A stretch of 21,801 nucleotides of DNA, taken from contig JAEWRF010000133.1 in assembly GCA_023460155.1 (NCBI GenBank), positions 1 to 21,801 on the forward strand, written 5' to 3'. The DNA comes from Bacillota bacterium. Its GTDB lineage: Bacteria > Bacillota > Clostridia > Oscillospirales > Acutalibacteraceae. This document shows, one piece after another, positions 8,632 to 15,293 of this stretch. The notes below the pieces were generated by a model. It worked only from the letters and a program-made list of their open reading frames with translations, had not been told where the DNA came from and made no database searches. The position numbers and the translations under genes are program-made. Positions within the stretch are counted from its first letter, which is position 1. The number at the start of each line of letters is the position of its first letter.

Positions 8632-10062
8632 GTGAAGAATACCTATGAGTCGCCGCTTTCCTCCCGGTATGCCGACGAAGCGATGAAATATCTGTTTTCC
8701 CCGGATAAGAAATTCCGCACCTGGCGCAGGCTGTGGATTGCTCTGGCCAAGGCGGAAAAAGAACTTGGCCTGAACATCACTCAGGAACAGATTGATGAGA
8801 TGGTCCTGCATCAGGACGACATCAATTACGACGTTGCCGAGGCGCGGGAAAAAATCGTGCGACACGACGTCATGTCGCATGTCTATGCGTTCGGGGAACA
8901 GTGCCCGAAGGCGAAGCCGATCATTCACCTGGGCGCCACGTCCTGCTATGTGGGCGACAATACGGATATTATCGTTATGACCGAAGCCCTTCGGATCATC
9001 CGGGACAAGCTCGTCAAAACCCTGAGAATTCTTTCCGGTTTTGCAGGGCAGTACCGCAATCTTCCCACGCTGGCATTCACGCATTTTCAGCCGGCTCAGC
9101 CCACCACGGTGGGGAAACGCGCCACGCTTTGGATGCAGGATCTGCTGATGGATCTGGAAGATGTGGAATATCAGCTCGGGAAAGCGAAGCTCCTCGGCTC
9201 CAAGGGAACGACGGGCACGCAGGCAAGTTTTCTGGAACTGTTTGACGGCGACGACGAAAAGGTGAAAAAGCTGGATGAGATCATCGCACGAGAGACCGGC
9301 TACAGCTCCTGCTTCCCTGTTTCTGGGCAGACCTATTCCCGCAAGCTGGACAGCCAAATCCTTTCCATCCTGAGCGGGATCGCCCAGAGCGCGGCGAAGT
9401 TTTCGAACGATATCCGGCTGCTTCAACATCTGAAGGAAGTAGAGGAGCCCTTTGAAAAGAACCAGATCGGTTCCTCTGCAATGGCTTATAAACGCAACCC
9501 GATGCGCAGCGAGCGCATTGCGTCCCTTTCGCGCTACGTTATAGTTGACAGCCTGAACCCGTGCATCACTGAGGCGACCCAATGGTTTGAACGGACTCTG
9601 GACGATTCCGCCAATAAGAGGATCAGCGTTCCGGAAGCGTTTCTGGCCGTGGATGCAATTCTGAATCTTTACGCAAATGTCGCCGATGGGCTTGTTGTTT
9701 ACCCGAAGGTGATTCTTCAGCATATGCAGAGAGAGCTGCCCTTTATGGCGACGGAGAATATCATGATGGACGCCGTCAAGCGCGGCGCGGACCGGCAGGT
9801 GCTTCACGAGCATATTCGCATTCATTCCATGGCTGCTTCCCGGATCATTAAGGAAGAGGGCGGGGAGAACGACCTGCTTTCCCGCATTGCGTCGGACCCC
9901 GAGTTTGGTGTTACTCTGGAAGAGCTCAACCGTATCGTGAGTCCTGAAAAATATGTCGGCAGAGCGCCGAAACAGACGGAGGAGTTCCTCCGGGATACGG
10001 TGCAGCCGGTCCTTGACCGATACAGGGAAATACCGGATGCCAAGGTGGAAATCAGCGTATAA
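8632..10062 (+). CDS. purB: Adenylosuccinate lyase
   Basis: PurB catalyses two fumarate-releasing steps: SAICAR to AICAR (ZMP) in IMP synthesis, and adenylosuccinate to AMP after PurA. It belongs to the fumarase/aspartase superfamily. The 476-residue protein has the conserved blocks HLGATSCYVGDN, FTHFQPAQPTTVGKR, and the flexible-loop signature IGSSAMAYKRNPMRSE, with the catalytic serine at 281 or 282 (the usual SSAMPYKRNP carries Ala for Pro here). The start is GTG 8632, with GGAGG upstream. It is the last gene of the tightly spaced block. Its product ZMP is the precursor of the alarmone ZTP sensed by the riboswitch before pflB in this same window. Confidence 0.97.
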   Translation: MKNTYESPLSSRYADEAMKYLFSPDKKFRTWRRLWIALAKAEKELGLNITQEQIDEMVLHQDDINYDVAEAREKIVRHDVMSHVYAFGEQCPKAKPIIHLGATSCYVGDNTDIIVMTEALRIIRDKLVKTLRILSGFAGQYRNLPTLAFTHFQPAQPTTVGKRATLWMQDLLMDLEDVEYQLGKAKLLGSKGTTGTQASFLELFDGDDEKVKKLDEIIARETGYSSCFPVSGQTYSRKLDSQILSILSGIAQSAAKFSNDIRLLQHLKEVEEPFEKNQIGSSAMAYKRNPMRSERIASLSRYVIVDSLNPCITEATQWFERTLDDSANKRISVPEAFLAVDAILNLYANVADGLVVYPKVILQHMQRELPFMATENIMMDAVKRGADRQVLHEHIRIHSMAASRIIKEEGGENDLLSRIASDPEFGVTLEELNRIVSPEKYVGRAPKQTEEFLRDTVQPVLDRYREIPDAKVEISV

Positions 10063-10068
10063 TTTTAT

Positions 10069-10097
10069 TTGTTTTTGCCAATTGTTTATGCTATTAT
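10069..10097 (+). promoter_or_regulatory. Possible purA promoter
   Basis: In the 112-nt purB-purA gap, TTGTTT (10069-10074) and TATTAT (10092-10097) are separated by 17 nt, as expected for a vegetative sigma-factor promoter. Both hexamers are imperfect and the surroundings are AT-rich. Transcription from here would place the downstream hairpin (10111-10139) in the 5' leader. Confidence 0.35.
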
Positions 10098-10110
10098 AGT
10101 TAGGTTGAAA

Positions 10111-10139
10111 AGCTGCCCGAATCCGGCCGCAGGGCAGTT
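10111..10139 (+). promoter_or_regulatory. Leader hairpin upstream of purA
   Basis: CTGCCC (10113-10118) pairs with GGGCAG (10132-10137), extended by a G-T and an A-T pair to 8 bp, around a 13-nt loop. No T-run follows, so it is not a classical terminator. It lies 35 nt before the purA start and does not occlude the ribosome binding site. I recognise no riboswitch class in it. It may be an mRNA-stabilising or processing structure. Confidence 0.4.
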
Positions 10140-10174
10140 CTGCAATTCCGTTGCGGCACGGCGGAGAAAAGAAA

Positions 10175-11452
10175 ATGATTACTGCAATTGTTGGTGCTGA
10201 CTGGGGCGACGAGGGCAAAGGGAAAATTACCGACGTCCAGGCGGCGAAATCGGATATTGTAATCCGTTTTCAGGGCGGCAGCAATGCCGGTCATACGATT
10301 ATCAATCATTATGGAAAATTTGCTCTGCACCAGCTTCCTTCCGGTGTGTTTTATGATCATATCACAAACATCATTGGAAACGGCGTGGCGCTCAGCGCGG
10401 ATAAATTCATTTCGGAACTGAATTCCCTCAAAGAGCGGGGGGTTCCGGCTCCGAAGGTCATGATTTCCGACCGGGCTCAGCTTGTCATGCCCTATCATAT
10501 TCAGCTTGATTCCATGGAGGAAGCCCGCCTTTCCGCGCGCTCCTTCGGTTCCACGCAATCCGGTATCGCGCCGTTCTACTCGGATAAATTTGCGAAGATC
10601 GGCTTTCAGATCAGCGAACTTTTCGCCGATGAGGCGTCGCTCCGGGAAAAAGCGGAGCGGATCGCCACGCTGAAGAATGTGCTCTACGAGCACCTTTATC
10701 ATCAGCCGAAGCTGACCGCCGATGAAATTTATAACACACTGATGAAATACCGTGAAATGCTGGAGCCCTATGTGGCGGATACCTTTGAGTTCCTTTACAA
10801 AGCGGTAAAAGCGAAAGAGAATATTCTCCTGGAAGGTCAGCTCGGAGCCCTGAAGGACCCGGATTTCGGCATTTACCCAATGGTCACTTCCTCTTCGACT
10901 CTGGCGGGCTATGGAGCGGTTGGCGCGGGTCTGCCGCCTTATGAGATCAAAAAAGTAATCGCTGTGGTCAAAGCGTATTCCAGTGCAGTTGGAGCCGGAG
11001 AATTCGTCAGTGAAATTTTCGGCGATGAAGCCGATGAACTGCGCCGCAGAGGCGGAGACGGCGGAGAATATGGGGCAACGACGGGGCGTCCCCGCCGCAT
11101 GGGCTGGCTGGATCTGGTCGCTTCCCGTTACGGCTGCCGTGTTCAGGGCGCGACGGATGTCGCCCTGACCGTTATGGATGTGCTTGGCTATCTGGATGAA
11201 ATTCCGGTGTGTGTCGCCTATGAGCTTGACGGAAAGCGGATCGATTCCTTCCCGCCGACGACTCAGCTGAAGCGCTGCAAGCCAATACTGGAGAAACTGC
11301 CCGGCTGGAAAACCGATATCCGAGGAATCCGGACTTTTGAGGAACTGCCGGAAAACGCCAAAAACTATATCAAGTTTACAGAAAAAGCGATCGGTGTGCC
11401 CATTACGATGGTCTCCAATGGACCGTCCCGCGACGATATCATTTACCGTTGA
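10175..11452 (+). CDS. purA: Adenylosuccinate synthetase, variant form
   Basis: PurA joins IMP and aspartate using GTP to give adenylosuccinate, which PurB turns into AMP. ATG 10175 is well placed after GGAGA (10163-10167); a TTG at 10151 would add eight unsupported residues. The 425-residue protein keeps the P-loop WGDEGKGK with catalytic Asp12, NAGHT with His40, and GATTGRPRRMGWLD. Other sites differ from the classical enzyme. The IMP-site motif EGAQG reads EGQLG (residues 220-224), so Leu occupies the place of the usual Gln. The guanine-recognition TKLD reads TVMD (332-335), losing Lys but keeping Asp. I recall similar sequences in Clostridia, so this is probably a lineage variant and a genuine PurA. 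Asp12 argues against the phage PurZ type. Confidence 0.92.
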   Translation: MITAIVGADWGDEGKGKITDVQAAKSDIVIRFQGGSNAGHTIINHYGKFALHQLPSGVFYDHITNIIGNGVALSADKFISELNSLKERGVPAPKVMISDRAQLVMPYHIQLDSMEEARLSARSFGSTQSGIAPFYSDKFAKIGFQISELFADEASLREKAERIATLKNVLYEHLYHQPKLTADEIYNTLMKYREMLEPYVADTFEFLYKAVKAKENILLEGQLGALKDPDFGIYPMVTSSSTLAGYGAVGAGLPPYEIKKVIAVVKAYSSAVGAGEFVSEIFGDEADELRRRGGDGGEYGATTGRPRRMGWLDLVASRYGCRVQGATDVALTVMDVLGYLDEIPVCVAYELDGKRIDSFPPTTQLKRCKPILEKLPGWKTDIRGIRTFEELPENAKNYIKFTEKAIGVPITMVSNGPSRDDIIYR

Positions 11453-11478
11453 CAATTGGACATTACAGTTTGAACAAT
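11449..11478 (+). promoter_or_regulatory. Possible glmS promoter overlapping the purA stop
   Basis: A perfect -35 hexamer TTGACA (11449-11454) overlaps the purA stop codon, with AACAAT (11473-11478) 18 nt downstream matching four of six -10 positions. The start point would fall inside the hairpin that follows, which is awkward. It is a weak candidate. Confidence 0.3.
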
Positions 11479-11501
11479 GCGCCGGCAGGTACTGTCGGCG
11501 C
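11479..11501 (+). promoter_or_regulatory. Strong hairpin between purA and glmS
   Basis: Ten paired positions (one of them G-T) enclose a 3-nt GTA loop; arms are GCGCCGGCAG (11479-11488) and CTGTCGGCGC (11492-11501). The tail CTGTCAGTTTATTTG has only a broken T-run, so it would be a poor intrinsic terminator. It could attenuate read-through from purA into glmS or protect an mRNA end. No glmS ribozyme core is present in this 80-nt gap. Confidence 0.5.
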
Positions 11502-11532
11502 CTGTCAGTTTATTTGAAGAGGTGGATCAATC

Positions 11533-13362
11533 ATGTGTGGAATTGTTGGGTATGTCGGAGACGATCAGGCTGCGCCGATTTTGCTGAAGGGTTTGGAAAA
11601 ACTGGAATACCGCGGCTATGACTCCGCCGGGGTGGCTGTCTATGACGGAACTTCTCTGCAGGTTGTCAAATCCAAAGGAAGATTAAAAGTACTGGAAGAT
11701 AAAATTCATGACGGTGCCGATCTGCCGGGAACTGCGGGAATCGGCCATACAAGATGGGCTACGCACGGCAAGCCTTCCGATCTGAACGCGCATCCGCAGT
11801 CCAGCCAATCGGGGCTTTTTGCGGTCGTCCATAATGGAATTATCGAAAATTATCTGGACCTGAAGGAATTTCTGATTGAAAAAGGCTATAGCTTCAAATC
11901 CGAAACGGATACGGAGATTGTTGCTCAGCTGCTGGAGTACTACTATCACGGTGATCTTCTGGACGCGGTGGTGCAGGTGATCCGCCGCGTGGAAGGTTCT
12001 TTTGCTCTTGCAATCATCTGCGGCGACGATCCGGACTGTGTGGTCGGCGTGCGCAAGGACAGCCCGCTGATCGTTGGTCTCGGCAAAGGGGAAAACTATC
12101 TTGCTTCGGATGTGCCGGCCATTCTGAGCCGTACTCGCGACATCTACCGCCTGAATGAAAAGGAAATTGCTATGGTCCGCCGGGATGGCGTCACTGTTTA
12201 CGATACCGATAAAGAAGTCGTCCCGAAGATTGCCAGCCATATCGACTGGGATATTTCGGCCGCCGAAAAAGACGGTTTTGACCATTTCATGGCCAAGGAG
12301 ATCATGGAGCAGCCCAAAGCAGTCAGGGCAACCATTTCGCCGCGGCTCAGGAACGGCCGGATTGTGCTCGATAATATTACACTCACGGCGGAGCAGATCC
12401 GTAATTTCAGCAAAATTTATATCATCGCATGCGGATCAGCATACCACGTCGGCGTGGTTGCAAAATATGTGTTTGAACAGTATACAAGAATGCCTGTCGA
12501 AGTGGACGTCGCCTCCGAATTCCGTTATCGTCACCCGATTGTGGACCGGAGAACTCTGGTGCTGATTATCAGCCAGTCCGGCGAAACCCTGGATACTCTG
12601 GCTGCCATGCGGGAAGCCAGACGTCTCGGGGCGCGGGCAATTTCCATCGTCAATGTAGTGGGCAGCTCGATTGCAAGCGAATCCGACGATGTGATTTACA
12701 CATGGGCAGGGCCGGAAATCGCGGTTGCTACGACAAAGGCGTACAGCACACAGCTCGCGGTGGTCTATCTTCTGGCAATCTATATGGGCGAAAAGCTGGG
12801 AACGCTTACAGAAGAGGATTATTCTTATTATGTTTCTCAGTTGGAGATTTTGCCTGATAAGATTGCGGAAACCCTGAAAAAGAATAAGGAACATATCGAA
12901 GAACTGGCGGAGCGCTTTTATCAGTCGCGTGATATTTTCTTCATCGGCAGGAACCTCGATTATGCCATGTCACTGGAGGGCTCACTGAAGCTGAAGGAAA
13001 TCTCCTATATTCATTCGGAGGCTTATGCGGCCGGGGAGTTGAAGCACGGAACCATTTCTCTCATTGAGGAAGGAACCCTTGTTGTGGCGCTTGCGACCCA
13101 ACAGACTCTGTTTGAAAAAACGCTCAGCAATATCAAGGAAGTCAAGGCCCGCGGGGCGGTTGTTCTGGGACTGACGGCGGAGGGAAACAGCCAGATTGAA
13201 AAGGTGGCGGACTATGCCGTCTATGTTCCGAAGATCTGCCCGATGATGCTTCCGTCTTTGGCGGTCGTGCCGCTTCAGATGCTGGCCTATCAGGTGGCAT
13301 TCAAGAAAGGCTGCGATATTGACAAACCGCGCAACCTTGCAAAATCCGTAACGGTGGAATGA
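11533..13362 (+). CDS. glmS: Glutamine-fructose-6-phosphate aminotransferase (isomerising)
   Basis: GlmS makes glucosamine-6-phosphate from fructose-6-phosphate and glutamine, the entry step to UDP-GlcNAc, peptidoglycan and amino sugars. At 609 residues it matches the family. After Met removal, Cys2 (MCGIVGYVG) is the Ntn glutaminase nucleophile, followed by YRGYDSAGVA, HTRWATHG and HPQSS. Two SIS sugar-isomerase domains follow, with ACGSAYHVG and ISQSGETLDT in the first and EGSLKLKEISYIHSEAY in the second. The C-terminal DKPRNLAKSVTVE is the conserved sugar-site tail that also gates the ammonia channel. ATG 11533 is preceded by AGGTGG. guaA begins 16 nt after the stop, so the two are probably co-transcribed. 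The Gram-positive glmS ribozyme is not visible upstream. Confidence 0.98.
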   Translation: MCGIVGYVGDDQAAPILLKGLEKLEYRGYDSAGVAVYDGTSLQVVKSKGRLKVLEDKIHDGADLPGTAGIGHTRWATHGKPSDLNAHPQSSQSGLFAVVHNGIIENYLDLKEFLIEKGYSFKSETDTEIVAQLLEYYYHGDLLDAVVQVIRRVEGSFALAIICGDDPDCVVGVRKDSPLIVGLGKGENYLASDVPAILSRTRDIYRLNEKEIAMVRRDGVTVYDTDKEVVPKIASHIDWDISAAEKDGFDHFMAKEIMEQPKAVRATISPRLRNGRIVLDNITLTAEQIRNFSKIYIIACGSAYHVGVVAKYVFEQYTRMPVEVDVASEFRYRHPIVDRRTLVLIISQSGETLDTLAAMREARRLGARAISIVNVVGSSIASESDDVIYTWAGPEIAVATTKAYSTQLAVVYLLAIYMGEKLGTLTEEDYSYYVSQLEILPDKIAETLKKNKEHIEELAERFYQSRDIFFIGRNLDYAMSLEGSLKLKEISYIHSEAYAAGELKHGTISLIEEGTLVVALATQQTLFEKTLSNIKEVKARGAVVLGLTAEGNSQIEKVADYAVYVPKICPMMLPSLAVVPLQMLAYQVAFKKGCDIDKPRNLAKSVTVE

Positions 13363-13378
13363 TCGGGGAGTTAACCGA

Positions 13379-14917
13379 ATGATAAACAAAGAGGCCGTTT
13401 TAATACTCGATTTCGGCGGGCAGTACAGCCAGCTGATTGCGCGCCGGGTGCGCGACCAGAGCGTTTACTGTGAAATCCGCTCCTATAGGACTCCGGCTGC
13501 CGAAATCAAAAAGGGAAACTACAAGGGAATTATTTTCTCCGGTGGGCCCGATACTGTCTATGATGAATCAGCGCCAAAATGCGACCCGGAGATTCTTCAG
13601 CTTGGGATTCCGGTTCTCGGAATCTGCTACGGCGCGCAGCTGATCGCCTATCTTCTGGGCGGAAAAGTGTTAAGCAACAAGGTGCGCGAATACGGCAAGA
13701 CACAGGTGAATTTTCAGAGCGGTTCCCGTCTTTTTGCCGGGATCGAGGGAAAATCCGTCTGCTGGATGAGCCACACCGTCTATATTGCGTCACCGCCGGA
13801 AGGCTTCCGTGTCACAGCAACAAGCGACACCTGTCCGACCGCTGCGATGGAGAATGAGGCATCCCACATTTACGGGACCCAGTTTCATCCGGAAGTAGAG
13901 CATACGGAGCACGGTCATGAAATTCTGCACAGCTTCCTGTATGATGTGTGCGGCTGCTCCGGCGATTGGAAAATGACTTCCTTTGTCGACGAGACCGTCC
14001 GGCAGCTAAAGGAAACCATCGGCGATAAAAAAGTTATCTGCGCGCTTTCCGGCGGCGTGGATTCTTCCGTGGCCGCCACGCTGGTTCACCGTGCCATTGG
14101 GAAGAATCTGACCTGCATCTTTGTGGATCACGGTCTGCTCCGAAAGAACGAAGGCGACGAGGTAGAGCAGGTTTTCCGGCATCAGTTCGATATGAACCTT
14201 ATCCGCGTTAATGCTCAGGATCGCTTTCTGACGAAGCTGGCAGGCGTGACGGAGCCGGAGCGCAAGCGAAAAATCATCGGGGAAGAGTTTATCCGGGTTT
14301 TTGAAGAAGAAGCGAAAAAAATCGGGCATGTGGATTTTCTTTGTCAGGGCACGATTTATCCGGATGTTGTGGAAAGCGGAACCGGCGACGCTGCCGTCAT
14401 CAAAAGTCACCATAACGTCGGCGGGCTGCCGAAGGATATCGGCTTTACAGGTCTTGTGGAGCCTCTGCGGTATCTGTTCAAGGATGAAGTCCGGAGGGCT
14501 GGCACTCAGCTTGGCATTCCGGAAAATCTGGTTTGGCGTCAGCCGTTCCCTGGTCCCGGTCTTGCGATCCGCGTTATGGGTGAGGTGACGGAAGAAAAGC
14601 TGACCATCCTGAAGGATGCGGACGCTATTTTCCGGGAGGAAATCGCAAAAGCAGGGCTGGATCGAAAGATTAACCAGTATTTTGCAGTCCTGACCGGAAT
14701 TAAAAGCGTCGGCGTCATGGGAGACGGCCGCACGTACGACAATACCGTTGCCCTGCGCGGCGTGACTACCACGGATTTTATGACGGCAGACTGGGCAAGA
14801 ATCCCCTACGATATTCTTGCACTCGTTTCGAACCGCATTATCAATGAGGTCAAAAATGTAAACCGCATTGTATACGACATCACCAGCAAGCCACCTGCTA
14901 CAATAGAGTGGGAATAA
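13379..14917 (+). CDS. guaA: GMP synthase (glutamine-hydrolysing)
   Basis: GuaA aminates XMP to GMP using glutamine and ATP. The 512-residue protein starts at ATG 13379 with GGGGAG upstream. The class I glutaminase domain has LDFGGQYSQLIARRVR, the nucleophile Cys83 in GICYGAQ, and His170/Glu172 in QFHPEVEHTEHG. The ATP-pyrophosphatase domain begins with the PP-loop SGGVDSS (224-230), and the dimerisation domain contains RQPFPGPGLAIRV and ends in the conserved TSKPPATIEWE. Together with purA upstream, the window covers both branches from IMP except IMP dehydrogenase, which is not here. A strong terminator follows within about 15 nt, marking the end of the biosynthetic block. Confidence 0.98.
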   Translation: MINKEAVLILDFGGQYSQLIARRVRDQSVYCEIRSYRTPAAEIKKGNYKGIIFSGGPDTVYDESAPKCDPEILQLGIPVLGICYGAQLIAYLLGGKVLSNKVREYGKTQVNFQSGSRLFAGIEGKSVCWMSHTVYIASPPEGFRVTATSDTCPTAAMENEASHIYGTQFHPEVEHTEHGHEILHSFLYDVCGCSGDWKMTSFVDETVRQLKETIGDKKVICALSGGVDSSVAATLVHRAIGKNLTCIFVDHGLLRKNEGDEVEQVFRHQFDMNLIRVNAQDRFLTKLAGVTEPERKRKIIGEEFIRVFEEEAKKIGHVDFLCQGTIYPDVVESGTGDAAVIKSHHNVGGLPKDIGFTGLVEPLRYLFKDEVRRAGTQLGIPENLVWRQPFPGPGLAIRVMGEVTEEKLTILKDADAIFREEIAKAGLDRKINQYFAVLTGIKSVGVMGDGRTYDNTVALRGVTTTDFMTADWARIPYDILALVSNRIINEVKNVNRIVYDITSKPPATIEWE

Positions 14918-14929
14918 GCAAAAAAATCG

Positions 14930-14970
14930 CCGGAAGCCTTGAGAAATCTAGGCTTCCGGGTTCTCTTTTT
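14930..14970 (+). terminator. Terminator after guaA, possibly bidirectional
   Basis: A 10-bp perfect stem, CCGGAAGCCT (14930-14939) with AGGCTTCCGG (14950-14959), encloses a 10-nt loop and is followed by the T-rich run TTCTCTTTTT ending at 14970. An A-tract (14920-14926) precedes the stem, so it could also stop transcription on the other strand. Confidence 0.93.
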
Positions 14971-15103
14971 ATGGTGGGGCAAAAAGATCTTAACTTTGCC
15001 GCTGTGTCTGATAAAGATTATATCCGAATAGAAACCGCGGGGTTCGCACATAATAAAGGACAAGTAGCAGTGCTTCGGGACAACATGACATAGTATACCG
15101 CGA

Positions 15104-15131
15104 AAATATCGTCCTAATCAGAACGATATTT
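15104..15131. repeat. AT-rich inverted repeat, possible operator
   Basis: AAATATCGT (15104-15112) and ACGATATTT (15123-15131) are perfect 9-nt inverted copies separated by 10 nt. The centre-to-centre distance is 19 nt, roughly two helical turns, which fits a site for a dimeric regulator. It could also be an RNA hairpin. No T-run follows. Confidence 0.45.
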
Positions 15132-15211
15132 CCACTAGAATTTATTTCAAGGAATATATCTCAAATCCTAAGACGAAGCCAATAAAATTTAGACTGAGAA
15201 AATTGACAGGC

Positions 15212-15274
15212 AATGGCGCTGGCGAATGCGGTAATTTCGAAAGGAAGTACGCTTTCAGCAGCGCCATTTTGTTT
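15212..15274 (+). promoter_or_regulatory. Terminator-like leader hairpin before the FAD gene
   Basis: AATGGCGCTG (15212-15221) pairs perfectly with CAGCGCCATT (15259-15268). The 37-nt interior holds a smaller GAAAG/CTTTC hairpin (15239-15243 with 15252-15256), and TTTTGTTT follows immediately at 15267-15274. The layout resembles an attenuator or a riboswitch expression platform. I could not match it to a known class, and no antiterminator partner is obvious. The ribosome binding site of the next gene lies just after it. Confidence 0.45.
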
Positions 15275-15293
15275 GGGAGATGGGGGTAACGGT

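Larger units (their letters stand above)
14971..15293 (+). other. Intergenic region upstream of the FAD protein gene
   Basis: This 323-nt gap has no credible gene. The only same-strand frame of note overlaps the guaA terminator and resembles nothing I know. It holds an AT-rich inverted repeat (15104-15131) and a terminator-like hairpin (15212-15274), listed separately. I found no clear promoter: TAAAAT at 15183-15188 lacks a -35, and TTGACA at 15203-15208 lacks a -10. Positions 14971-15100 show nothing I can interpret. Confidence 0.5.

Noticed and set aside
8383..10218. 611-codon minus-strand open frame opposite purF end and purB
   Set aside because: It is antisense to a conserved purB with clear catalytic motifs. 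Its own product has no recognisable domain and is low in complexity typical of a shadow frame.
10175..11452. PurZ-type diaminopurine enzyme in place of PurA
   Set aside because: The catalytic Asp of WGDEGKGK is intact, whereas PurZ enzymes replace it, and the gene sits with housekeeping purine genes and no phage genes.
11453..11532. glmS ribozyme upstream of glmS
   Set aside because: The gap is only 80 nt, too short for the ribozyme, and the conserved catalytic core is absent. Only a simple hairpin is present.
14806..15063. Minus-strand frame across the end of guaA and its terminator
   Set aside because: Half of it is antisense to the conserved GuaA C-terminus and it runs through a strong terminator hairpin. 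Such antisense frames are commonly mis-annotated.
14908..15093. 61-codon plus-strand frame starting in the guaA end
   Set aside because: It reads through the guaA terminator, overlaps the guaA stop region and shows no known sequence or ribosome binding site.
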